This document shows, in pieces, positions 32,750 through 40,568 of a stretch of 40,611 nt of DNA. The translations under genes and the position numbers were made by a program. Numbering within the stretch: the first letter of the stretch is position 1; the number at the start of each line of letters is the position of its first letter. The notes below the pieces were generated by a model that did not search any database, was not told the origin of the DNA, and saw only the letters and a list, made by a program, of their open reading frames with translations. Source of the DNA: Rhodoferax sp. (lineage in GTDB: Bacteria > Pseudomonadota > Gammaproteobacteria > Burkholderiales > Burkholderiaceae_C); NCBI RefSeq assembly GCF_011391645.1, contig NZ_JAABQC010000013.1, forward strand, positions 1-40,611, written 5' to 3'.

Positions 32750-33580
32750 TCAGATACGGGAGACCTTGCCAATGGCCTGCAATTCGTGGAGCAGCGACAA
32801 GCGCTCCAGCTTCTCGATGGGCAAATTCAAAAATAGCGAAATGCGCCGTTGCATCACCATAAAAGCATCGGTAAATGCGGCGTCGATTTGCTGATCGGTG
32901 CCTGAGACTGACGCCGGGTCCGGCACACCCCAGTGCGCCGACAGGGGCTGGCCTGGCCATACCGGGCAGACTTCTCCAGCGGCCTTGTCGCACACGGTGA
33001 GCACAAAGTCCATCAGGGGCGCGCCAGGCGCGGCGAATTCAGCCCAGTCTTTGCTGCGCAGTTCCCCGACCCGGTAGCGATTTTTCTCCAGCAACGTGAC
33101 CGCCCGCGGGTTGACCTGGCCCGCTGGAGTGCTACCCGCGCTATAGGCCCTAAAGCGACCACCGCCCAGTTGATTGAGCAGCGCCTCAGCCAAGATGCTG
33201 CGGGCCGAGTTGTGGGTGCAAATGAACAGCACGTTCATCACTTTTTGGTTCATCAAGACACTCCTTTGTGTGACAGAGTTGGAAAAAACATTCGGAGACC
33301 ATTCGCAGCAATTCAGACTCAGGTAGGACAGCAACGCGTTCATCGTGTCAAATGCCGCCCAGTAAATCAGATGGCGGCCATCGCGCTGCTGGCTGATAAG
33401 ACCGGCGGCGGACAGTTCTCGCAGATGAAACGACAAAGCGTTGGGCGCAATCGCCAGGGCATCCGACAAACGCCCCGGTGTCATGCCCTGGGCGCCCATC
33501 ACCACCAATTGCCGAAAAATCTGCAGCCGCGAGGCTTGAGCCAGCGCCGCCAGCGCGCGCAAGGTCTCGGCTTCTGTCAT
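32750..33580 (-). CDS. ArsR regulator fused to arsenate reductase ArsC
   Basis: One uninterrupted 276-residue frame carries two proteins. Residues 1 to about 100 are an ArsR/SmtB winged-helix repressor, with the recognition region IAPNALSFHLRELSAAGLIS and the As(III) cysteine pair C91-C92 in LNCCEWSP at the end. Residues about 116-276 are a low-molecular-weight-phosphatase-fold arsenate reductase, with the catalytic loop FICTHNSARS (C121) and further cysteines C197 and C205 in VCDKAAGEVCPVWPG. An AAGGAG box precedes an in-frame ATG at 33253 (residue 110), so a separate ArsC may also be made. The start overlaps the arsJ stop by 4 bp. ArsC reduces As(V) to As(III); ArsR represses the operon until As(III) binds. 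Confidence 0.9.
   Translation of the reverse strand: MTEAETLRALAALAQASRLQIFRQLVVMGAQGMTPGRLSDALAIAPNALSFHLRELSAAGLISQQRDGRHLIYWAAFDTMNALLSYLSLNCCEWSPNVFSNSVTQRSVLMNQKVMNVLFICTHNSARSILAEALLNQLGGGRFRAYSAGSTPAGQVNPRAVTLLEKNRYRVGELRSKDWAEFAAPGAPLMDFVLTVCDKAAGEVCPVWPGQPLSAHWGVPDPASVSGTDQQIDAAFTDAFMVMQRRISLFLNLPIEKLERLSLLHELQAIGKVSRI
33261..33266 (-). promoter_or_regulatory. Internal ribosome binding site within arsRC
   Basis: AAGGAG (minus strand, 33266-33261) stands 7 nt before the in-frame ATG at 33253-33251, the expected start of a stand-alone ArsC. This means both a full ArsR-ArsC fusion and free ArsC could be translated from the same mRNA. Confidence 0.6.
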
Positions 33581-34821
33581 GCAGCGACCACGGCTTGGGG
33601 TTTGACCACTGGCAACGCCAGCGTCACCGCCCAGCAGATGACCAACATGAGTGCCGAGCCGATCAGCGCGTACAGCAGCCCGCCCCACTGGTACAGCAGG
33701 CCAGACAGCAGCGTGCCCAAAAAGCGCCCCAGCGCGTTGGCGGCGTAGTAAAAGCCCACGTCTTCCGCCGCCTTCTCAGAGCCTGCGTAGGCCAGTACCA
33801 GGTAGGAATGCACCGACGAGTTCACCGCAAACGCAAAGCCAAACAACCCCAGGCCACCCACCACCACCCATTCCAGATGCGGCAACTTCAGCGCCACAGC
33901 CACGGCCAACGCGATGGGAACCAGCGCCAAAAGCCCGGACCACAGGCGGGCCGCAGGCACTTCTGACGTTAAACCATCGGCACTGCGGCGTACCAGCTGC
34001 GGTGCCAGCGCCTGCACCAGGCCGTAGCCAATGGTCCAGCTGGCCAGAAAGCCGCCGACCATGGTAAAAGTCCAGCCGCTGGCGTACAAAAACACCGGCA
34101 CACCCACCACAAACCACACATCACGCGCGCCAAACAGCACCACTCGCGCCGCGGCCAGCAGGTTCACGCCACGGTTTTTGGCAAACAGTTCTTTGGCGGA
34201 TTTGGAGGCCTGGCTTTTGCCCATCAATTTGGGTACAAATCGCAGCACGCCCAGCAGCACCAGCCCCAGCAACGCCGCCATCAGCCAGAGCGAGCCGCTG
34301 AACCCCAGCTGGTCCAGTAACAGGCCGCCCAGGAAAAAGCCCACGCCTTTCATGGCGTTTTTGCTACCAGTGAACCAGGCCACCCACTTGAATAGCTGGC
34401 CCTCAGCCTCACCCGCTGTGAGTTTGATGGCCGATTTGCTGGCGGTTTTGGTCAAGTCCTTGGCCACGCCGCACACCCCTTGCGACAGCACCACCCAGGC
34501 CACCGACAAAGTGGCCGACCAGGCGGGCGAGAGGGCCGAAAGCAGCAAAAATCCGGTGATCTGGGTGCACAGCCCCACGACCAGCATGCGCTGGATGCCA
34601 TAGCGGGTGGCCAGCCAGCCACCAATCAGGTTGGCCAGCACACCGGCCGCCTCGTAAAGCAGAAACAAAAAAGCTAGCGTGAACGGTGAGTAGCCGAGCC
34701 GGTAAAAGTGCAGCAGCACCAGCATACGCAGCGCACCATCGGTCAGCGTGAAGCCCCAATACGCGGCGGTGACGATGGCGTAGTTGCGCGCGGCGCTGGC
34801 GCCGGCCGTGTGGGTGGTCAT
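33577..34821 (-). CDS. arsJ: Organoarsenical efflux permease ArsJ (MFS)
   Basis: ArsJ exports 1-arseno-3-phosphoglycerate, the unstable product that GAPDH forms from arsenate, so the pair removes arsenate from the cytoplasm. The 414-residue protein is a major facilitator with twelve hydrophobic segments. Characteristic stretches are AAYWGFTLTDGALRMLVLLHF (about 19-39) and GVCGVAKDLTKTASKSAIK (about 115-133). A matching GAPDH gene lies 32 bp upstream in the same operon, which is the described arsJ context. The stop overlaps the start of arsRC by 4 bp. Identification rests on both sequence and neighbours. Confidence 0.93.
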   Translation of the reverse strand: MTTHTAGASAARNYAIVTAAYWGFTLTDGALRMLVLLHFYRLGYSPFTLAFLFLLYEAAGVLANLIGGWLATRYGIQRMLVVGLCTQITGFLLLSALSPAWSATLSVAWVVLSQGVCGVAKDLTKTASKSAIKLTAGEAEGQLFKWVAWFTGSKNAMKGVGFFLGGLLLDQLGFSGSLWLMAALLGLVLLGVLRFVPKLMGKSQASKSAKELFAKNRGVNLLAAARVVLFGARDVWFVVGVPVFLYASGWTFTMVGGFLASWTIGYGLVQALAPQLVRRSADGLTSEVPAARLWSGLLALVPIALAVAVALKLPHLEWVVVGGLGLFGFAFAVNSSVHSYLVLAYAGSEKAAEDVGFYYAANALGRFLGTLLSGLLYQWGGLLYALIGSALMLVICWAVTLALPVVKPQAVVAA

Positions 34822-34853
34822 GGCCTGAAAGTTGATGGTTCGTGGATGGGGCC

Positions 34854-35900
34854 TTATATGCCTCGATGCCGCATATGGCAGGCCAGGTCCACCATGCGGG
34901 TGGCGTAGCCCATTTCGTTGTCATACCAGGCGTAGACCTTGAGCAGTGTGCCGTCGGTGACCATCGTTGAGAGGCCGTCCACGATGCTGCTGCGGGTGTC
35001 GCGGGCGTAGTCGGCACTCACCAGTGGGCGCGGCTCGTAGCCCAGAATGCCTGCCAGCGGGCCGCTGGCAGCGGCGGCGGCAAAAAGCGCGTTGACCTCC
35101 TCGGCCGAGGTTTCCCGCTTCATCTCAAACACGCAGTCTGTCAGCGACGCATTGAGCGCTGGCACGCGCACCGCGTGGCCATTGAGTTTGCCCTGCAGTT
35201 CCGGGTAGATCAGCGTGATGGCGGTGGCGCTGCCGGTCGTGGTGGGGGCCATGTTGACCATGGCGCTGCGGGCGCGACGCAAGTCTTTGTGCGGCGCGTC
35301 CACCACCAGGTTGGTGTTGGTGGGGTTGTGCAGGGTGGTGATCTGGCCGTGGCGGATACCAATGGCTTCATGCACCACCTTCACCACTGGTGCCAGGCAG
35401 TTGGTGGTGCAGGAGGCAGCGGTGACGATGTGATCACGCGCCGGGTCATACAGGTGGTGGTTGACGCCGACCACGATGTTCAGCACGCCGCCCACCTTCA
35501 CCGGCGCTGCCACAATGACACGTTTGGCACCGCGGTCCAGGTGGCCTTGCAGGGTTTCGGGGGTCAGAAACTTGCCGGTGCATTCCAGCACCACATCCAC
35601 GCCCAGATCGCCCCAGGGAATTTCGGCTGCTGTGGCGTGCGATGAAAATGCCAGTTGCTTCGTGCCGATGTGCAGGCGGTCAGCACCGTCGGCAGCAATG
35701 TCGGTGCGCCAGCGGCCTTGCACCGTGTCAAAGGTGAGCAGGTGGGCGGTGGCATCGGCACCGCCTTTGAGTTCGTTGAGGTGCACCACCTCCAACCGGT
35801 TGTCCGCGTGCGGGTCATCTGCTGGACGCTCGGCGGCGCCCAGAGCGGCGCGCAGCGCCAGACGGCCTATGCGACCCATGCCATTGATACCTACTTTCAT
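34854..35900 (-). CDS. Arsenic-operon glyceraldehyde-3-phosphate dehydrogenase
   Basis: This GAPDH can use arsenate in place of phosphate to make 1-arseno-3-phosphoglycerate for export by ArsJ. The 348-residue protein has the NAD-binding [16 protein letters not shown] at 5-20, the catalytic Cys C164 in [12 protein letters not shown], and the C-terminal [15 protein letters not shown]. The ATG at 35900 follows AAGGAG; the frame is open 70 codons further but that part is leader. It is the first gene of the operon gapdh-arsJ-arsRC behind an ArsR-type dyad. The glycolytic gapA is expected elsewhere, so this copy is dedicated to arsenic (inference from context). Confidence 0.93.
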   Translation of the reverse strand: MKVGINGMGRIGRLALRAALGAAERPADDPHADNRLEVVHLNELKGGADATAHLLTFDTVQGRWRTDIAADGADRLHIGTKQLAFSSHATAAEIPWGDLGVDVVLECTGKFLTPETLQGHLDRGAKRVIVAAPVKVGGVLNIVVGVNHHLYDPARDHIVTAASCTTNCLAPVVKVVHEAIGIRHGQITTLHNPTNTNLVVDAPHKDLRRARSAMVNMAPTTTGSATAITLIYPELQGKLNGHAVRVPALNASLTDCVFEMKRETSAEEVNALFAAAAASGPLAGILGYEPRPLVSADYARDTRSSIVDGLSTMVTDGTLLKVYAWYDNEMGYATRMVDLACHMRHRGI

Positions 35901-35992
35901 GCGGACTCCTTGTGGATTGGATTGAAGTGAAACGTCGTGCAGTGCACAGGATGGCTGAGCGCTCAAAGTCGAATTTGCACGATGACCCTGTG

Positions 35993-36018
35993 TATATTTC
36001 AATAATCGTTGAAATATA
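35993..36018. promoter_or_regulatory. ArsR operator dyad of the arsenic operon
   Basis: TATATTTCAA (35993-36002) and TTGAAATATA (36009-36018) form a perfect 10-bp inverted repeat with a six-base centre. This is the length and AT-rich TTCAA/TTGAA pattern of ArsR operators. It overlaps the proposed -10 hexamer and start point, so a bound repressor would block transcription of gapdh-arsJ-arsRC. Confidence 0.8.
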
Positions 36019-36046
36019 AATACAGTTTGTGACAAATGCGTGACAA
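36017..36046 (-). promoter_or_regulatory. Candidate promoter of the arsenic operon
   Basis: On the minus strand TTGTCA (36046-36041) and TATTTA (36022-36017) are separated by 18 bp, a fair sigma-70 pair. Transcription would start near 36010, inside the ArsR operator. Confidence 0.5.
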
Positions 36047-36279
36047 ATCGCTGTCTATAGGTTGGCTCGACACGAGCAACGCTGAGTTGGCGTTTGATGT
36101 GATACCCCATCCGGTGCGTCTTTCATGCCGCTACCGTCATCGCAAAAATCGCTCAGGCGATATGAACCACTCGACGCAACTGCTCCCAATGTCGGGTCTT
36201 GGTCGTGGAGCCATCGGCATCCAATATCTGTGTGACCGTTTAACGCTGCAGGCCTGACGTTTACCAATTCACAGCAAGG

Positions 36280-37596
36280 CTACCCAATTTTGCGCGCTTC
36301 CATGTAGTAGCGCTTTTCACGGGCTTGCCCCAGCGAAAAGGTCTTGCGCGGCAAGGCGCCCTCCAGAATCACGGTCTTGAACAGTTCGGATTTGTGCATG
36401 CCAGCCAGATAGAAGCCAGCATTGCCAGTTTGCAGAGCCAGGCGCTCCAGCACGTCAGCGCCGTGCACGTAGTCAAGCGCATCGGCGCCGCCATCCTGCA
36501 TAAACTTGTCCAGAAAATATTGCAGGGTGCCCACCGGCAAGTTAAACCCGGGTCGATCGATTTCAAGCACACCAAAAGTTTGCCCACCACCGATCCAGCC
36601 GATGGTGTGACGGGTGCCGCCAGCGCTATCGACACGCTCTCGCATGGCTTCAGCAGACGCCATTGGGGTGTAATTGACGTTGGCACCAAAGGCCCGCTTG
36701 AGTTCAAGCAGCAGGTCCTTTTTCAGTCCAAACAGCAAGCGGTGGATGGCCTCAAACGCCAGCGCTTGATCGTGCACGTTTTCAACTTCAACCAGCGCAA
36801 AACGGCTGGGGTGGTCCGGACCAAGCAGGGGCTTGTTCTTTTCCCAGATCGCCTTGGCGGTCGCCAGTGAATGATTGCCATCGCCCATGGCAAACAACAG
36901 CACCGGGCGCTCCGTTCCAACACCGTATCTGGCTGCAAAGTGGTCTGGCTTCGCCAGCGCACGCAGCGCTTGCACCATCCGCTGTTCAGCCTGCCCGGTG
37001 ACGGCGAACCCTGCCAGATGGCCGCCGCCTTGCATCAGATCAAAGTCATAGAGCGGTTTGAGATCGGCTTTGGCAGCCGTCAACGGTGCAATGACCGTGT
37101 GATCCGGGTCATCAATCAGCACCAGGATGTGCGGCAACTCCAGCGCCGCAGATTCACGAATTTTGATGCGCGGGGGCAAGCGGTCAACAATCGTGCCCTC
37201 TGTGGCACGAATCAGGCTGGCGGAACCCGCCTGATAGTCGTAACTCTCCAGATCCAGACACATGACCACGCCATGGCGCGTGTTGCCGGCCACGCTGCGC
37301 TCGACGTACACCATGCCGTCGTGTGGCACAACAACACCGGCTTGCAGGTAATCCTGCATGGTCCTGCCAATTGCCGCGATGCGCTCGGGTGCCCCCGGTT
37401 GGTCCAGATACACCTCGGGAAACATCAGCTTCAGGGTTGACGGCGCGTCACCCACCGTTTCCTGCACTTCGCGCCAATAATGCGGCTCCGCGGTGAACTG
37501 GTCACAGGCAATCACCGCCCACTTTTGCAGGTCGACACCGGGTGCGGGCAGATAGACCAGCGGGCTCTGGATGCCAATGTCGGCGTAATTTTTCAT
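36280..37596 (-). CDS. DUF1015 family protein
   Basis: This 438-residue cytoplasmic protein matches the DUF1015 family from end to end. It begins with the SPLVYLPAPGVDLQKWAVIACDQ-type start and has a central MGDGNHSLATAKAIWEKN (about 235-252) as its most conserved motif. The DGNHS core resembles the DGxHR phosphate-binding motif of the ParB/sulfiredoxin fold, which includes free-serine kinases, so an ATP- or phosphate-using activity is possible; this is inference. The start codon is ATG at 37596; AGGAG lies 6 nt upstream (in GGAGCCTC on the minus strand). It is divergent from the hemerythrin gene and has no clear operon partner. Confidence 0.85.
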   Translation of the reverse strand: MKNYADIGIQSPLVYLPAPGVDLQKWAVIACDQFTAEPHYWREVQETVGDAPSTLKLMFPEVYLDQPGAPERIAAIGRTMQDYLQAGVVVPHDGMVYVERSVAGNTRHGVVMCLDLESYDYQAGSASLIRATEGTIVDRLPPRIKIRESAALELPHILVLIDDPDHTVIAPLTAAKADLKPLYDFDLMQGGGHLAGFAVTGQAEQRMVQALRALAKPDHFAARYGVGTERPVLLFAMGDGNHSLATAKAIWEKNKPLLGPDHPSRFALVEVENVHDQALAFEAIHRLLFGLKKDLLLELKRAFGANVNYTPMASAEAMRERVDSAGGTRHTIGWIGGGQTFGVLEIDRPGFNLPVGTLQYFLDKFMQDGGADALDYVHGADVLERLALQTGNAGFYLAGMHKSELFKTVILEGALPRKTFSLGQAREKRYYMEARKIG

Positions 37597-37759
37597 GAGG
37601 CTCCTGTTGTGTTGATCGTTTATGCGACCGATTATTCACTGAACTGATGCCACAACTGGCTTGGCGGCCGGGCCATGCTGCCACGGCATTGGCAATGTCT
37701 GGTGTTCGTCGCATTTTTGACCCACAATAGGAATTCAAACATTGCAGGACGATCAAAAC

Positions 37760-38593
37760 ATGGGTTCTCAAAAAGGTCAGTCGGAAGCCATACCGACGAC
37801 ACCGTTCAGGATACACGGCCAGATCGAGTACCGCGTCAAGGGTCGCATTCTGCACACGACGGCCAGGGGACCGTTCAGGGAAATCGTCGAAGCCATTCCC
37901 GCCACCGTCACCGGATTCATTCAGAGGCTGGCACAACAGGGCCGTTGGGGCCAGATCGTTATCTTCCAGCAAAGCGCCTTGATGCCAGCTGCATCCCTGC
38001 AGAATTTTGCTGTCTATCTCAAGCTGAGGTATGTAAATTCGGAGATTAAGCCGGCTGTTGCCCTGGTTTTGGAGCCCGGCCTTGAGGGAGGCGAGTTGAT
38101 GGCGCCGCAATTTCTGAGGTGCTATCTCGAAGCCGGCATCAAGGTTCAGGTGTTTGAAGACTATGTCAGCGCGTTGAATTGGGTGGAGTCCGAAATCAGC
38201 CAGTTCTCAACGCGACTTCAATGGAATGACAGTTTCAAGATCGGCGATAAGGACATTGACGAACAGCACCGGGAGCTGTTCCACCGCGCCACTCATGTTT
38301 TGGCCGCGACCTCCCATGAGGGGCAGGTGATTGCTGCCATGCGGCTTTTTCAGTACATGCGCGCACACCTCTCGCACGAGGAAGAACTGATGCGACGACT
38401 TCAATATCCAGACTATGAAGCCCATGCGCTGGAGCATCACGCGTTGATCGTCGGGCTCAACACGATTTCGCTCAGGATTGCCAGCGAAAACCTGGTGAAG
38501 GCCGACCTGGAGAGGTTCATCGGAGACTGGTTTTTGAGGCATATGGAGACAGCCGACACCGACTTGGCCCGCTTTGCCAACGCGACCCGATAA
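37760..38593 (+). CDS. STAS-like domain fused to a bacteriohemerythrin
   Basis: This 277-residue protein has two parts. Residues about 20-145 form an alpha/beta domain resembling the SpoIIAA/STAS-like fold found in some regulators (alternating strands such as WGQIVIFQQ and AVALVLEP). Residues about 153-270 are a bacteriohemerythrin with all seven di-iron ligands visible: H170, H203, E207, H222, H226, H261 and D266. Bacterial hemerythrins bind O2 reversibly and can sense or carry it. The ATG at 37760 is chosen with AGGA 10 nt upstream; a TTG at 37742 is in frame. It is divergent from DUF1015 and followed by the gcv riboswitch. The fusion suggests an O2-responsive regulator. Confidence 0.86.
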   Translation: MGSQKGQSEAIPTTPFRIHGQIEYRVKGRILHTTARGPFREIVEAIPATVTGFIQRLAQQGRWGQIVIFQQSALMPAASLQNFAVYLKLRYVNSEIKPAVALVLEPGLEGGELMAPQFLRCYLEAGIKVQVFEDYVSALNWVESEISQFSTRLQWNDSFKIGDKDIDEQHRELFHRATHVLAATSHEGQVIAAMRLFQYMRAHLSHEEELMRRLQYPDYEAHALEHHALIVGLNTISLRIASENLVKADLERFIGDWFLRHMETADTDLARFANATR

Positions 38594-38661
38594 AGGGCAC
38601 CCAACCCTCGGCAGTACAGGCCGCGGGTTTTGTCGACCAGCCGATGATCACGCGCTGCCTG

Positions 38662-38667
38662 TAGAAT
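38662..38667 (+). promoter_or_regulatory. Candidate -10 hexamer for the gcv transcript
   Basis: TAGAAT lies just upstream of the glycine riboswitch; transcription from it would start near 38674, immediately before the first aptamer. No good -35 is visible. Confidence 0.35.
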
Positions 38668-38671
38668 TTGG

Positions 38672-38922
38672 CCTGTCAGGAGAGAGCCAGCCCTTGCGCT
38701 GGCCGCCGAAGGCGCAGGGTTGCTGATTGCAGCAGTTTGAACGCTCAGGCAAAAGGACTGACAAGCGTCACCAAGTCGACAGACTTTTTGACGACTCCCC
38801 ACTGGAGAGAGGTCAACCTTGGCGCATGCGCCAGGGCCGATCCACCGAAGGAGCAACCCAAAACCGGCGCCCTGCGTGACTGGTGTTGGCGAATCTCTCA
38901 GGTAAAGCGGACAGCGGGGGCA
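38672..38922 (+). promoter_or_regulatory. Tandem glycine riboswitch
   Basis: Two successive glycine aptamers are present. Aptamer 1 (about 38672-38765) shows CAGGAGAGAGCC, CGCCGAAGGCGCAGGG and AACGCTCAGGCAAAAGGACTG. Aptamer 2 (about 38803-38918) shows CTGGAGAGAGG, CACCGAAGGAGCAACCC and GAATCTCTCAGGTAAAGCGGACAG. These are the conserved GGAGAG, CCGAAGG and CTCAGG-AAA-GGAC features of the class. It is followed by gcvT, so glycine should switch on the cleavage genes. Confidence 0.95.
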
Positions 38923-38974
38923 GCCCATGGCATTGACACTGCGTCAGGCCATGGAATTTGATTTGCCCCCTGCT
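38913..38974 (+). promoter_or_regulatory. Possible expression platform between glycine riboswitch and gcvT
   Basis: AGCGGGGGCA (38913-38922, overlapping the end of aptamer 2) can pair with TGCCCCCTGCT (38964-38974), with one unpaired base. An inner pair CCATGGC (38925-38931) / GCCATGG (38948-38954) strengthens the fold. It ends 6 nt before the gcvT GGAG ribosome site (38980-38983). Competition between this stem and the aptamer would couple glycine to translation; this is inference. Confidence 0.5.
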
Positions 38975-38988
38975 CTATCGGAGTATTG

Positions 38989-40134
38989 ATGTCCGCCACA
39001 TCTGACGACCTTCTCAAAGTCCCCCTCAACGACCTTCACATTGCCCTGGGTGCCCGCATGGTGCCGTTTGCGGGTTATGCGATGCCGGTGCAATACCCCG
39101 CAGGCCTGATGGCCGAACACAAACACACGCGCACGGCAGCCGGTCTGTTCGATGTGTCGCACATGGGGCAGTTGCGCCTGGTCGGGCCTGATGCCGCAGC
39201 CGCGTTTGAGAGCCTGATCCCGGTCGATGTGATCGATCTGGCGGTGGGCAAGCAGCGCTACGGCCTGCTGCTCAATGAGGATGGCGGCATCATCGACGAC
39301 CTGATGTTTGTCAACCGCGGCACGGACATCTTTGTCATCGTCAACGGCGCCTGCAAGGTGGGCGACATCGCCCACATCCAGGCCAAAATTGGCGGCCGCT
39401 GCCAGGTCATTCCCATGCCCGAACGTGCCCTGCTGGCGCTGCAAGGCCCGCAAGCCGTGACCGCCCTGTCGCGCCTGGCGCCCGGCGTGGAAAAACTGGT
39501 GTTCATGACCGGCGGCAACTTTGCCGTGCAGACCGGCGACCGGACGATCAACGTGTTCCTGACCCGCAGCGGCTACACCGGTGAAGACGGTTTTGAAATT
39601 TCGGTGCACGCCGATGATGCGCTGGCGCTGGGCAAGGCGCTGCTCGCGCAGCCCGAAGTCAAACCCATTGGCCTGGGCGCGCGCAATTCACTTCGGCTGG
39701 AAGCCGGCCTGCCGCTTTACGGCAACGACGTTGACACCACCACCACGCCGGTGGAAGCCGGCCTGCAATGGGCGATCCAGAAGGTGCGCCGCATCGGTGG
39801 TGCCCGCGCCGCAGGGTTCCCGGGTGCGGCCAAAATCCTGGCTCAGCTGGGCGGTGAGGCGGGTTCGCTCACGCGCAAACGGATTGGCCTGAAAGCGCTG
39901 GAGCGTGTTCCGGTGCGTGAACATGTTGAACTACAAAACCTGGCCGGTGAACGCATCGGAGAAGTCACCAGCGGCCTGCTCGGCCCCACCATCGACCAAC
40001 CCATAGCCATGGGCTACGTGCCGCCATCGTTTGCCACCCCGGGCATCCAGGTCAACGCCATGGTGCGTGGCAAGCCGGTCAGGATGGAAGTGGTGGCCAT
40101 GCCCTTTGTTCCAACCAACTATTTCCGCGGTTAA
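38989..40134 (+). CDS. gcvT: Glycine cleavage system aminomethyltransferase (T protein)
   Basis: GcvT takes the aminomethyl group from lipoylated GcvH and passes it to tetrahydrofolate, releasing ammonia. The 381-residue protein has the conserved N-terminal PFAGYAMPVQYPAGLMAEH, DVSHMGQLRLVGPDA and the middle SGYTGEDGFEIS. The C-terminal beta-barrel part ends in RMEVVAMPFVPTNYFRG. The ATG at 38989 follows GGAG at 5 nt; an upstream TTG directly adjacent is less likely. It is the first gene of gcvT-gcvH-gcvP, controlled by the tandem glycine riboswitch. Confidence 0.97.
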   Translation: MSATSDDLLKVPLNDLHIALGARMVPFAGYAMPVQYPAGLMAEHKHTRTAAGLFDVSHMGQLRLVGPDAAAAFESLIPVDVIDLAVGKQRYGLLLNEDGGIIDDLMFVNRGTDIFVIVNGACKVGDIAHIQAKIGGRCQVIPMPERALLALQGPQAVTALSRLAPGVEKLVFMTGGNFAVQTGDRTINVFLTRSGYTGEDGFEISVHADDALALGKALLAQPEVKPIGLGARNSLRLEAGLPLYGNDVDTTTTPVEAGLQWAIQKVRRIGGARAAGFPGAAKILAQLGGEAGSLTRKRIGLKALERVPVREHVELQNLAGERIGEVTSGLLGPTIDQPIAMGYVPPSFATPGIQVNAMVRGKPVRMEVVAMPFVPTNYFRG

Positions 40135-40179
40135 TCTTCCCTTTTCCCCTTCAACACACGACCTATCCTGAGAACTCTT

Positions 40180-40554
40180 ATGACGATCAAATACACCCCC
40201 GACCACGAATGGATCAAGATTGACGGCGACATCGGCACCGTCGGCATCACCCACCACGCGCAAGACGCCCTCGGCGACGTGGTGTTTGTCGACCTGCCCG
40301 AGGTGGGCAAAACTTACGCCGCCAAAGACCCTGCCGCCGTCGTCGAGTCGGTCAAGGCCGCCGCCGACGTGTACATGCCCGCCGATGGCGAAGTGCTGGA
40401 GGTGAACGAAGCGCTGCGCGACGACCCCTCGCTGGCCAATTCCGACCCGCTGGGCGCGGGCTGGTTCTTCAAGTTCAAGCTGTCCAATCCATCCGACCTT
40501 GACACCTTCATGGACGAGACCAGCTACTCCGCTTTTGCCGCTGACGCCCACTGA
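40180..40554 (+). CDS. gcvH: Glycine cleavage system lipoyl carrier (H protein)
   Basis: GcvH shuttles the aminomethyl group between GcvP, GcvT and the lipoamide dehydrogenase on a swinging lipoyl arm. The 124-residue protein has the lipoylation lysine K59 in AVVESVKAAADVYMP and the conserved DALGDVVFVDLPEVG. It lies 45 bp downstream of gcvT and 14 bp before gcvP. Length and order are typical. Confidence 0.97.
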   Translation: MTIKYTPDHEWIKIDGDIGTVGITHHAQDALGDVVFVDLPEVGKTYAAKDPAAVVESVKAAADVYMPADGEVLEVNEALRDDPSLANSDPLGAGWFFKFKLSNPSDLDTFMDETSYSAFAADAH

Positions 40555-40568
40555 ACAGGCCGACCATC

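Larger units (their letters stand above)
35901..36279. other. Arsenic operon promoter region and unassigned remainder
   Basis: These 379 bp hold the ArsR-type operator and promoter (35993-36046). The rest, 36047-36279, shows no recognised family on either strand. Short open frames on the minus strand read like protein in places but are broken by stops, so a decayed gene is possible; I could not name it. Confidence 0.5.

Noticed and set aside
33251-33310. Frameshift or missing stop between arsR and arsC
   Set aside because: The frame is continuous with no repeat tract that would suggest an error, and the internal ribosome site lies in frame, so a real in-frame fusion is preferred, although an error cannot be excluded.
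36055-36267. Small minus-strand gene upstream of the arsenic operon
   Set aside because: The reading is short, without a family or ribosome site, and it runs into the promoter region of the arsenic operon.
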